A stretch of 64,000 nucleotides of DNA from Tenebrio molitor (taxonomy: Eukaryota > Arthropoda > Insecta > Coleoptera > Tenebrionidae). This document shows, piece after piece, positions 24,349 through 36,700 of this stretch (position 1 is its first letter; each line of letters starts with the position of its first letter). Under the pieces are notes generated by a model. It was not told the DNA's origin. It worked only from the letters and a program-made list of their open reading frames with translations, and ran no database searches. A program made the translations under genes and the position numbers. The DNA is taken from positions 5,642,001 to 5,706,000 of the forward strand of contig NC_091055.1 in the NCBI RefSeq assembly GCF_963966145.1. Reading direction: 5' to 3'.

Positions 24349-27048
24349 GACGATACAAAAATTATATCTATCTCTATTTTACTACTGAAGCAAATCATAA
24401 TTATTCAGAACAATACAAGCTAGGAAAGGGGTTACCTTAACCCCTAGTATTTTTCCTTCTTCTTTATTTTTGGTCTTATTATTTTATTTTTCACACTTCA
24501 CTTTGAGAGATTTACCGTTTCAAGAGTGGAGAAAAATTTTAGTTAGAATTAATTAGAATGATAAAAAAACATGATGTTACTGAAAAGATAAGGGGAAATG
24601 AGAATAAAGCGTTGTTTCTTATTCTCACTTTGAACACTAGATGAATAGAGTAATTATTTACATAACGCTAATGTCAGTATTTAAGTTCCTAAACATTTAC
24701 TTTTGCGAGGAGTTTGTGTTTTGCTTTTGTTGGTTGGTCACAGTCTGATGTGCATTAGTCATGATGCATAATGGGTTCTTAAATTAACTAATAAAGAGAG
24801 TCGTTATTCGGTGAAAATGTAAAAAATCCTTTTGTGTGCGAAGGATAATTGGGCAAGTCGATCACTGACAATATGTACAATTGAGGTTCTTCAGAGCTTA
24901 TCGCTTCAGGAAATGTTAGAAATGAGTTGTAGGTGTCGGGAAGCGTCATAAATCGATTACAGTTACATTCCCGACAAACTGCAAGTGTCAGAGAAAAATG
25001 GTAGCGTGCAGAAATTACTGCGTCATTTCAGCACCCGGAATAAGAGTGTGAAACTATGGCGCATCGTACGCAACACGTAACTCAAATTAAGGACGAGCAC
25101 ATAACGAGAAGAGTACAAAGGACAATATATCGTACAAAAACTATTTTTAATCATGCAGCAGGTAGTCTAAGAAAGCTTCTCTTGAAAAGTGCTCTTCCAT
25201 TACTTATAAGGCACTCATCAGAATAGACGTTACAAAAGGTGAAGAAGTTCTGTCTGAAAATCGAGTGATTAACGGTTCCGCAGATAAAACAGTATTTCAG
25301 TAAGACTAAAAAGAATCGTAATTCCTGCATTATGCCTTCAAGCAAGCAGTTTATTTGACTCCCCACATAAATTTAAAGGCAAGTTCGAAATTAGCGAAAC
25401 CGATAAATTGATGTCACGCAATTTGGTTTGCAGTTATGAAACAGATTATACATAAGGACAACTTTTACAGAATCGGGAAGAGGAAATGAGATCATCAGAA
25501 TGTTGATGAATCGGTCTTCATATTTTAATAGTCTCCTGTGTTAGCGTCAACGCAAATTTCAGACTTATTGAAAAATTCAATTTTGATTTCCTCCATTCGA
25601 GTTTATTACATGCTGTCTATCAATATCGAATATGGTACATCATTTTCACCAAAAAATGTTTAAGAACGAGTTTATTAAATCCGACATTCCAACTACATCA
25701 AGCTGTTCGAATTGATTGCTCGTGCGAATTTTAATTAGTCGATATCTTTATTATCTACCCTATCCATTTAAGACGAACCGTCGAGAGTGAATTTCAAAAT
25801 AAAGAGACGACGATAAAAAGTTTTCTTAATTTAATAAATTATAAAGGTTAATTGAAGAAAGTATGTTTAAAAATTAAATGTATAATAAATTTAAGATAAG
25901 TTTGTGAAGTTCACGTTCACGTCGTACAAAAACGAATATTCTTGAAAGGGAATGAAAGGTAATTTGTTTAGGTATCTTCACGAAAATTTAATAATAGTTC
26001 CATGCATAAATTACGCTTCACAAAGAGCTCTAAATCAATATTATGTATTAACTAATTAATATTTCCCGTAATAGTAGCGCAAATGTACAAGCATCGGTTG
26101 GCCATTAGACTGATGTATTATTCCAAGCGGTTCGAATAAGTATTTATTAAATTAAGCAATTGTCAGCACTGTTTCCGTTTCACTGCGGGGATTTTAACTT
26201 CATCGAAAAAAATCTGCTCGATATGACGAAATGTTTTCAACAGAAATCACCACGTTATCTCGGAATTAAGTTGAAAATGGCGCGATAAGAATCAATTAAA
26301 AAGTAATTTCTTGGTTAAAGATATAAAGCGCGAAACGACTAAAACGACTCCACCGTAATTTCTATAGGATTATAACACATTCCATCAAAATAGCTGAGAT
26401 CCTTCGGTGGCAACGCTTGGTTGTGTCATTAACTTCTCATAATTCACTTGACAAGCAAATCATCACTTAATATGGCTTATAATACACCCCGAAAACTTAA
26501 TAAAAAGGATTTGAATAGGGCTTTCGCATAACCAAAATTAAAATGACAATTTCAGTGTCTAACTTTTTGTTTTGTCGCGCTCGTGGTGATGGTTTCGTCT
26601 ATTTTTGGGTTCAAACGGATTCAAAAAATTTAATTGATTAGTGAGATAGAAAAGTAGTTTGGGGTTTTTCTTGGAGAAAGATCTTAGAAGCGAAATGATC
26701 CAAGTCTGGATGACTTACTGTGCTTGTGTGACTAATGCGTAGTATTTTCGTAAGGTTATACTTATTTACATTTCGTATGTTTTCTGTTCCTTTGAGAGAA
26801 TGCGAGATATATTCCTGGTGACGTTTAAATGACATTTCAAGACATTCCAGAACGCGAGTCTCGATTAATATTTTTTATGGCGGGTAACAAACTTCAACAT
26901 CTGCTTTTATGGCACAAGTCTTTTAGAAAAACGAGATTTGAGCAAATAAGAGATATGTTGCTGCAGAGGTCTTATTTAATTGGTCCGAACCTATAGCGCC
27001 GGCAAATACAGGAATGACTTGTGAAAAAGTGTAGTTAGCGAAACCCAA

Positions 27049-27213
27049 TCAAAATATTAATACTTTGAATATAAGCACACTGAAAAATATAAAGCCATAA
27101 ACATAGGCAATAAAGGATATAACCCATTCGGGATATCGCTCGCTTCCCGGGAAATTTGTCGGTTCTGCAGGTGGTCTCGGAGAATTTCGGTCGCACTTTA
27201 CGGGGTCAGTCAT
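27049..27213 (-). CDS. Candidate 54-aa single-span membrane micropeptide
   Basis: ATG at 27213, with A at -3, opens MTDPVKCDRNSPRPPAEPTN, then FPGSERYPEW, then the hydrophobic run VISFIAYVYGFIFFSVLIFK and VLIF before TGA. Residues 1-29 are polar and proline-rich; residues 30-54 form one membrane span reaching the C-terminus, the layout of a tail-anchored peptide. The polar half is about half GC while its flanks are AT-rich, which argues for coding. A pyrimidine-rich acceptor-like site (GCTGCTTTCAAG) ends one base before the ATG context, so the 5' UTR could be spliced; the frame also stays open further upstream. I do not recognise the family. It could instead be a terminal exon of a larger gene. 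Confidence 0.42.
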   Translation of the reverse strand: MTDPVKCDRNSPRPPAEPTNFPGSERYPEWVISFIAYVYGFIFFSVLIFKVLIF

Positions 27214-28136
27214 TCTTGAAAGCAGCGACTGAAACTTACGGTTGATAAATATTTGTTCATGCATAGATTTGCGCGGTTTTTCTAACGAAATGAGAAATTT
27301 CACATAAAAACTTGAACCGGAAACGTGTAAGTAACGCGCAAAACGCTTGTTTTGTAAATTTATTGAAATTGTCTTTTGTGGAGACGTTAGTAAATTTAAA
27401 TGCGCTGAGCTGTGACAGTAATGACGTGTTTTATTAGTCCTGAACTTCTTCTGATCTTGTTGTGCAGTTAGCTAACAGCGACGGCTCTCAACTCGTCTGA
27501 TATAGATCGGAGAATATATGTTATTGAAAGATACGTTACAAATTTTCCCGTGGAGTACCTCGCATTTCATTCCCCAACACCCAAATATAGTTTCAAAAAC
27601 ACCTGAGCTTAAAATGATTGCCAGCATTCGCCACAATGTCAAATATCCACGAAATTAACGTCGTACATTTTTAAAACATCTCATTACTTAACGGTTCCCT
27701 CAACTCTCGTCACATAAAATCTGGCTTCTTCATTTGTCCAGAATCGAGCCGAAATTTATGTACTTCGTTTTCTATAAGACCAGAACACTATACTTAATTC
27801 GTATAAATTCCGAAAGCCAAGACAAAGAAATATTAGACCAATAAAAGAGGCTATTGTTGTGAAACCCGCTGCGGATTTGTTTCTTTGCAGAGTGGACATA
27901 GCTGTTAATCTATTTAAAGCACACTCATGCCGTGTTATTGTCCTCGTGAATCTATAGCCTCTCATTTAATTTTGTCAATAGCTCTAAATAACCTAATTGT
28001 TTGATCTGTAAAGAACAACGACTCTCCAAAATTAACAGACCGTTTCCACACAGGTTTGTAATCGTAACTATTTATTCAGATACGATTATGTTAATATTTT
28101 TCTCTAGCTCGCTGTGTTATTCTAACGGTCTTGTAA

Positions 28137-28271
28137 TACAGGGTCATTAAACATTATTGTCCCAACCCAGTAGTGTCATACTAGTCTCACTCATGTTATG
28201 AGGCTTGCGGCACATTCAACTACGTCACCAACGCTTACTACGACGGGACAATCATTTATAATGATCCTGTA
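28137..28271. mobile_element. 135-bp MITE with TA target duplication
   Basis: The left end TACAGGGTCATTAAACATTA mirrors the right end, which reads TAATGATCCTGTA at 28259-28271, with inverted repeats of about 27 bp including TTGTCCC. Flanking TA and CAGGG ends point to the Tc1/mariner superfamily. Non-coding. Confidence 0.75.
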
Positions 28272-29580
28272 TAATTAATAACACATTTAGTAAAGTGTCA
28301 AGAACAAGGAGAAACTTGTATTATTTGAAGCACTTTTGCAGCGTTTGTCTCGACGTTATCAAAGCGAGGATTGATTTTTGACCCGTATGTGGAGTGTAAT
28401 ACTATTAATAGTAATTAATCACCTGTAACGCGCATATGTACCGTGATGGTGCCTTTGGGAGTTAAAATAATGAATTCCATTTGAATATTCTGCGAACTGT
28501 TGGCGCAAACTAGATACAAAGCAATGACTGAAGATGAAATCGTGCCGGAAGATACAAAACCGATTGTTTCGTTGATTGTATCGTTGATTGAGATAAAAAT
28601 GTGGTATGAATTTGTATCAATACAGAGCATAATTTTAGTGAGAAAAGAACCAATAAATTTTCGCTATCATAGAACATCCAAGTTTTATGAGAACGGGGTT
28701 AAAATTTCGTGCCGCCAGCAGAAAACTTTAAAAGCACCCGATATAGCATGTGTTTTAGATATAAAGAATAGATATTTCAACATAAATGCACTTCAAAAAT
28801 CGCTTTCCGTTCACATAAATTATAGAGGCCTCATAAGGAAACTCTAGCACTAAAACGTCTCTACCAATCCATTCGGGATAATGGGGATTTGGGTCGAATT
28901 AAGTTCTGATCTTTCAATATTTAGACGCATTGTGGAAAAGAATAAATTTTCATATAAAAATATCAGCGAAAAAATGATATTTCATAATGTCCCAATGAAA
29001 AATCGAACATAAAACTCAACTTAAGAGAGGAGACGCTCGTATTCGTTTAATATACGTTTATGTGCAGACGGGCAAATATCTGCCGGCACCCGACTTTCCA
29101 TACCCACTTTTTGAAGTTGAATTTCACATAGATGATCAATTATGGCCACCACTTCAGGTTTATTAAAAAAAATATTTCAATCCCGGCAAACTTCGTATCA
29201 ATAACTCTATCATCTCTCGCGCTACCACTACTCACCAACAAATTAAAACTGAACTGGTAGAACACGTAAAATTTTCAAAACAACTTTAGTACAACTGCAT
29301 CTGGCAGTCAGAATTTGCTCTATGCTTAATTTTGTACTTAACCCCTCGAATTCCCATTAACAGTCTACATACGACGTGCGAAATTCAACTTAGTCGCATA
29401 AAATATGAATATGAATTTAAAATTTTAATGTTCTGTTCATTCCGGAGAATGGGAAAATAAAATGAGATAGGATCTTGCACTATTTGGTTAATCTAATAGA
29501 ATTCTTAACTGAATAATAACGAAGACAGCAACTTTCCAGTAATTTAATTTCGGTCCCGTATGAGCTATAATACTAAAATT
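28272..29580. other. Unassigned, with one weak exon-like segment
   Basis: On the minus strand 28423-28489 reads NIQMEFIILTPKGTITVHMR and VT between an AG (TTCGCAG) and a donor GTGATT, ending in phase 1. The acceptor is poor in pyrimidines. A plus-strand frame at 28500-28847 overlaps it and has no recognised motif. Confidence 0.3.
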
Positions 29581-29595
29581 GGTGGAGGCGCCGGG
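29581..29595 (-). promoter_or_regulatory. Copy 5 of dispersed motif, minus strand
   Basis: GGTGGAGGCGCCGGG, the complement of CCCGGCGCCTCCACC. The left flank read on the minus strand is TTCCT, as in the copy at 9181. It has C at the one variable position. Confidence 0.5.
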
Positions 29596-29721
29596 AGGAA
29601 AAATTGAGACACGACTCCATATCAAATTGAAAGCTCTCAAAAAATTAACTAGCATTTGCACTACTTTTCTACGCGCTTTCCGTATCGAATCTGTGATTTC
29701 TGAATAGTTATTTATATTACA

Positions 29722-29801
29722 GTACGGGAGGTGAATTTTCCGGCACAAAACTAATTTCAGGCACGATGGCGAAGCCGAGTGCGACAAAATACCTCCCGTA
29801 C
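29722..29801. repeat. 80-bp inverted repeat with GC-rich central palindrome
   Basis: GTACGGGAGGT (29722-29732) is exactly complemented by ACCTCCCGTAC (29791-29801). Between them 29761-29782 is itself an imperfect palindrome, GCACGATGGC GAAGCCGAGTGC. It is probably a small palindromic transposable element or the core of one; no outer ends or target duplication could be set. Confidence 0.55.
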
Positions 29802-29884
29802 GACTTTTCGGCTGACCAAAATTTTAATTTTTGAAAAATTACGACTAATTTTATTATAGAATTTGACATCGTTAATAAATCATA

Positions 29885-30010
29885 TGCTGTTGAATCCATT
29901 CCTTGACGACGTGACGCTGATTTGGTTTTTCCAAACAAATTACGAGTATTTGCTGTGAAATCAACTCCTTGACGACGTGTGCTGATTTGTTTTTTTCCAA
30001 ACAAACTATT
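29885..30010. repeat. Tandem duplication, two units of about 60-66 bp
   Basis: Both units start with TGCTGT, share CTTGACGACGTG, then GCTGATTTG, TTTTTCCAAACAAA and end in TATT; a partial third start (TGCTG) follows. They differ by small deletions and substitutions, so the duplication is not very recent. Confidence 0.75.
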
Positions 30011-30431
30011 TGCTGCGTTTATTAGGCTAAATTTTCACTGTTAGTGCTTGAAAAATTAATTTTGGTGTGTTAATCCGGTTATGCCTGTTATATTTATGCT
30101 ACTACAAAAATGAACCTTTGAGGGTAAATTTAAAATTTGATCAACTTCTGTGGTTTTGTTTTATTGTTCAATTTTGCAGATTTTTACGAAATAACAATTG
30201 TCAAACTTTTTGACATACAGAGCTGCCAACCCGATAGGTTGTATTTTCCCTGTTCTGATTATGATTATTTATTGGTCAATGCCTTGCGTTCGAAAATTAA
30301 AAAAATCAAGAAGGCCGTGATTAATACGCTTCAGTTGACGACACGTAAAAATTTAATTCAAATGTTGTCATATGTAATAGTAACTGTCATTATTAATTAT
30401 TGATTATTAAAATTAGAGCAAAAAATTTTCA

Positions 30432-30758
30432 TTGTGCAGTGTTACTTCAGAAATGGAGAAAAACTTGAAAACGACGAATGGTCCTATTCGACACCTCGAG
30501 TTTTTGAGGATTTTCAACAAAAGTTTCTGGGCTTTCAAGCACTTACCAACAACTTGCCTTGATTATTTCGTTTTTCCAAACCTAAAAAACAATGTGTTCA
30601 AAAACAGGCCTGGCACAATTCCCGAATTAGTGCAAGTAATTACTGATACCCGCAATTTAATTGGTGTCCCGACTTTGCAAAGGTCATTTGAAAACCTGAA
30701 GCGAAGACTAACTTTATGTTTGGAAGCTGAAGACAGACATTTCGAACATTTACTCTAG
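30432..30758 (+). pseudogene. C-terminal relic of mariner/Tc3-type transposase
   Basis: The frame ends PTTCLDYFVFPNLKNNVFKN, later TLQRSFENLKRRLTLCLEAE and DRHFEHLL before TAG. In insect mariner-like transposases the last catalytic aspartate sits in P-D-L-x-P-x-D-Y/F-F-L-F, followed by LK-x-x-V-Y and a closing RL-x-x-C-x-x-x-x-G-x-HFEHLL; the order and spacing here fit. The first part of the frame does not align well, and no intact N-terminal domain precedes it. It is a dead fragment. Confidence 0.65.
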
Positions 30759-30759
30759 T

Positions 30760-33700
30760 TCTTGTAAAAAATACGATTGGAACTGCTCAAGTATAACCCT
30801 TTTGCACAATGTTTGAGCTAGTTAGTAATAAACATAAACTTCATCCTGGAAACAATATTTGTTCGTTGATGTCGTTGATCAATTTTATATTTAGCAAAAT
30901 TCCATCGTATTGCAGTCATTTACGGCGTAGCTTTTTGTCTTTTTAACTTCAGATAGAGACAATTGAGAGGCCCCACAATATAACCTCTCTGAACTATGAA
31001 TATTGATCGTTGGATCGCTAGTTTCGATCATAGAGTTTCGATCTATAAATGTGCGGCCTGCTCACTGTTGAATAAAAGCGCGGGAATTTTAAATCTCATT
31101 GTTTCATTGCACTAGGTGAAGAAATTCTTTTACAACCGAGAAGTCACACATAATCATCAAGATTTCAACGTTCTCAAAATCACTAACCTAACTTTTAAGA
31201 CTGACATCTGTTAATTGAAACATTTATCGAAAAATAATACAGGGATTTGTGTTTTTATCACTAATTTAAAGTAACGTATGAACACTTTAATCTTAAAGTA
31301 ACTGTGAAAAGAATAAATTAACGGTGCCGTGCAACATTGCTCCCGCACCCCACCAGAAATTTCCCGCATCGTTTGGGAAATCGCAGCTTCCTTGACCTAA
31401 ACTGTAACGTAAGGGTGTGTTTCCCAGTTAGGGAGGCCGAAAAAAAATTTGTGTTAAGTGAGTCTGAAGTAATGTAGAGTCGAAGCGAGGTCTTGTCAAG
31501 TGAAATCTGATCACTCTCGTAACTGGGGGGTAGTAAATAATTATGATAAGTAAACAGAGATTAAAGGGCATGTCAAGAAATATATAAGTTTATGGTCGGA
31601 CGTAGAAAATTCTGCACCCAACTGTGGAAAGTATTTACTCTCGAATAAACAGAGCTTAGGAAGGATAGGCCTCTCGACGCTCTCGTGTACTCAAGAGCTC
31701 TTCAAAGTGCCGCATGATGCTGGTACCAGTTGTCGTTTTAAGAGCATGCCGTATGCTGAACACGACTATACGTTCGGGGTATCTCAGTACTTTGCATTAG
31801 TGCAACTGAGGTCAACTTATTTTCAGGAGACAGTCTATGACTTAATTATTCTGTAAACGCGCTCAAGTAGTTGTCCAATTCATTTGGATATCCGTTTCTT
31901 GTTCACCCGCTATGAATAAGTGAAGGGGTTCGGGTTAATGTGCCGGTTTCCTCAAAGTGTTAAAGTGCACATGTCGACTTTAAGGAAATTGTGTTGTACG
32001 GGTTGTTGTGTGGCTCTTAAATATGAAACTGGCAATAAAATTCTTTTTAGTTGACAGTCAGATACAATAGGTAATAAAGAGACGCTATAGTGAATTTTAA
32101 CGATATAATTATCTAGTTTAATATCGGAACTTTATGGTGTTATAACGTCAAAGCAGACTTTTAGAATTTGTGGCTTCAATTATTATTTTCACGATCCTTC
32201 GACTAAACTAGAAATTTGTATAAACAGCTCTGCTCTAGAGTGATGAAGTTAAGTGTTCTCTTTGAGAAGATTGATGAAGTTAAATGTTACCTGAGGTGTT
32301 ATTTCGACGTTTGATCGACCAATTGCATGTACATACAAATAAACTTCACATGTGAAAAATCATGCCGGGATGGAGATGGTAATTTCAAATTAGGGAAAAA
32401 CGTGCTCCCACTTAATGAATCATTCAAACTTGACGGAAAAAGTTTTATTGCGAGCCACTTCGACCATTAAGATATTTCTTGCAATTATGTGTAGTTGGTG
32501 TATTACTTTTTGTTTCGACAAATGTTTAACTTTATTTGTACTGAAGCAAAATCATTAAGGTCGTTTCCGCGTCCCTGAGTTTCTATTTAGTGGCATATTG
32601 CCTAAGCGGAAGCCGCATCTTTGCTGGTGAACTGTTTCTTTATTGGAGTAAATAACCGAAAATGTGCCGTACAAATGTAATAAACGTATTTTTTAACAAA
32701 CTTTTAACGTCCCAGATAAATTGTGCTTTTTGCAAAGGTTTTAAATTGCTATTATTCAAAAGAAGGATACGTCAATATTTAGGGATCCATATTTCCCGAT
32801 GTAAGCAAGAGAAAGTCGCGTATTGAATACACAAACACACGTCACACCAGCAACACTTGTGTTTGAACGTTTATTCAACACCGAGTTTTCGTCCATATTT
32901 TAATAGTTCTTGCACTCCTGCCAACCGTTTATTTCTAACCAATCCATTACAGTCGCAACACCCCAGCTTTTCGAAAGGTCACATTTTCAAATAAAAACAA
33001 AACAAGCAATGTCGGCTTATGTCAATTAAATTACACGAAAGCTACATTTAGATCATTCACTGAAAATTTTATTATTAGTTCAGAAAGAAAATTAGGAACA
33101 AGGAAACAATGTTGACGCAAAACACCAGGTGCACTAATTCTACCAATTTGCATCTTTATATAATAAAAAATAAACAGAAGCAAGTAGAACATTTTCTCGT
33201 TCCTGTTGTTACCCCGTTCATGCTTTACTTGTAAAATACTTAGAATGTGATTTGAGTGCAAAAAAAAAACTTTCGAAACTTGTCACAATCTCTTGTCGAA
33301 TTACTGTCACTGAAATGTTCTACAATACAAACGTGGGATGCAATTTAATAAATTAAATTTTTTCTGTTAATATCGATTTCATTAAAAATTTATGGTTCTC
33401 GCTTCAGGGATACAATTTTTTAAATAGTGAGCTATCACATCGGTGACAACTTGTGTGTTCAAGAGTACATTTAACAACTTGATGTAATTTATTTGAACTC
33501 AATTTGGAAAATAACTTAACTTGTGGTCGGTGTAAAAATTTACTTATAAACAAAGTTTCGCGTGACAATTAGGTTTTTTGTCGGTAGTCAGAGGCGCGTT
33601 ATTAATTTGAGCATAATTAAGAGTAATGTATTTAGCAAAGTTTATTATTTATGTGAATCGCTGGTCGGGCCGTGCGGCTGGTATATGTAATATAGCACTT

Positions 33701-36700
33701 TAGATTATGTCAGTGGAAACATTTGTTCTGAATAAAGTGTACACTGGGCCGATGTGATAGCGGTTTGCCAGCATACATTTGTCTACACTAACAACGATTA
33801 CTTCATACGCGAAATTATGACACCTAAGAACTTGGTGTGTTAATTACCCAATAATTCATACTTTCCTCAAGTCTCCGTCTGTTAAAATTAATGCGGGAAA
33901 CTTTATGTCGACCAAGAACCAACCCGATTAACCGGCCGCAATGAAAAAATAATGAAACAGAGTAGGCTTAATAAAATTTGTTTTGTATCAACCAATAAAT
34001 AAATTATTACACGAGGGATTCGAAGCCTGACCGACTCGTAATGTAAATAGCCACACACAACCAGCTTGATTGTTTGCTTTTCTTTTTCTCTGAAATAATT
34101 TCAATTTTGATTTATTTAGAATGTGTATTCGGCTCTCTTGTATCTCAATTTGTTTGGTAGTCACTTATGTGTGTAAACAACATGTGTCTCATAAGCCCTA
34201 ACCCTTATTCATATCCATGATCTGCGGGTTGGCACGGCTTATTATCAAATCGGAGACATTATAGTACAGATCAGGCTACACTAATAATTTTGTAAACATA
34301 TACATACAGCAATATTCAAAATATACAGTCGAAATCGTACCAGACCAAACATTCCTCCTTGCAAATTTGGGAGAGACGAAACTTTATCCTGTTGTCAAAA
34401 CTTCAAGACTAAGTAATAAAATTAATTTCATTTTACATTTAGTTAATTAGCTAAATCTTTAATTTAATATCTAAATGAATTAGTTGTCTTTCAGACTCCT
34501 GGATTTAATTAAAATATTTCATTCATTAGGCTCTTTAAAATTTGAAAATTTTTCAAACATAACTAGAAACATATCAACCGAATTTAACAAGATAACTTGG
34601 GAACGGAAGAAACGGTTGAAGATAATTGTTTATAACTGGTTAGATTTTTATTAACGTGTGATGCGAAAAAAAAATAACACGTAGATTTAATTTAAAAACC
34701 AGTTATCCGGACGTCGGCGCCTTTGTTACCCATTTAATTTGAATTAAAATATACGTACACTTACAACAACGTCGGAATTATTCCTAATCTGCTTATATTG
34801 CGTACAGAGCGTTGCTCTAAAAAAATTCAACGAAAATTTTTTCCATTATCTAACTCCTTTTTTTGTTAAAGTGCTTCGCTTTGATACGTCGAAGTATTGC
34901 AAAACTAAATATTTCAGCATGTATTGTCGAAAAGGAGCAGCAACTTTTGAAAATTTAATCAGAGAAAAAAAATCAATATCCATAAATCTCTACCGTCTTT
35001 GACTGCGTAAGTACAGATGTACGTATTAGATTACACGAGTCTGTGATACTCCAGGATGCATTTAATGTGGTACATTTTTAATACTGTACTGTGCATTTTA
35101 AGTTAGGAACATGTGAAATATTACGTTTGTGAAATTGTAAATAAAAATTTTCAGCGAAATGGTGAGGTAGATTTTCCACGCTTGGAACATATATTCAAAT
35201 GATTTTAATTTCTGGCTTTAACAAAAATGTTACCGGACGTTGGCAATAATAAAACTAACAAACAATACACATTTGCTACGTAGGATCGTTAATAATTTTA
35301 ATAAAATTTACAGTTTATCGGCTCAGTCTCATATAACAAAAACCTCAATATTTTTAATAGAATAACTGAAAAAGAAGTGATTTTTTTTTCAATTAATTAC
35401 GGTCTGACAAATGATACTAAATAATTTGATGTAGTAAGGTATAGAGTTTGCAATCCATTTTACGTTTGTAATACGACTAAACTGAATCGATGAGATGAGG
35501 AACGAAGTAACCGTCGAAAATGGTTAATCTTCTTTCAATTTGTAAGGACAAAATAAAAAATCGAACGTTATAAAATTTTAATAAGGTTTCCATAACATAT
35601 GATGCGAGATTTGGAGCTTGTCACAAACAAACCAAAACCAACTAAAAATATGTTAAACAAATCTTCTGTGAAATTAAGCCTCTGTTGGCAGCTAAATCAT
35701 TGTCAAAAAAGGTTTTTTAAATAAACGGCCTCCTACAAATTATAACGGCGTTACTAATAAATCAGTAATTATAGGCATTTGTTGCGTTTTAAAACGCAAT
35801 CTTGTAATGGCAGATTTAATTAAAGGAGTTATTTTTCAAGTAGGCACCGAAGAAAAATGATGCTTATTTACTTTTTTTGGGGATAAAAGAACAAACAATC
35901 ACGATTGGTGTGACTTAAAAGCTTTTGTGGTAAGTTTCAGCTCCGCCAGTGGCTTGTCCAATTCTTTCCGAAATCCGCCACATAACCCCTCGAATTGTAA
36001 ACTGAACAAAAATCTAACTTTATTCCGTCGGAAGTTTTAAATAATAAAAAACGATACACAGGATTTATATTTATCAAAAGCAAATAAAAAGTTTTTTTAT
36101 TAACGGTTGCAAAAAAAATCGGTAAAAATTTTTCCGACCTGCAGCACGTAAGTATTTAAAACACTGCAGGAAGACGTTAAAAAATCATAAAGCTCTTTAA
36201 ATAATTTATGTTGATTAAGGCTGGCAAGGGACGTAACTGAAACACGAAATGGGTTCTGTTGGTTTCAACTTTCCGAGACGAGACTTCATGTTAAATTTGT
36301 CTCAAGGTTACTCGTCCATGCGAACACTCAAGTGTTTTTATTAATTTAAAAAAAAAACAGCTTCATTTGCAAAATCGTGCATATTATTACGCATTTTTAA
36401 CGATTTTTTAACCATCATGTGACGATTCAACATTAATAACGATTCCAATTAGCATACATATCACAATTTACAGTGTATTTTTGCATTAAACTACGCACAA
36501 TTGCTTCATTGCCACATTTTACTAAAATAACAAAAACACATTTCTGTGTCATTTCAAACAAATTAAGCTCGAAGTTTTTCACAAAACAAACAATTTTATA
36601 TAGAAAAACAGTTAGTAATTTGTAACTACATATTCAAAATTCGATATTATAACAACTGTCATTTAATACTTTATTTTTTATCACAGTTGCACAAATAAAA

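Noticed and set aside
31239..31260. Possible MITE end (TACAGGGATTTG)
   Set aside because: No matching inverted end was found within several hundred bases.
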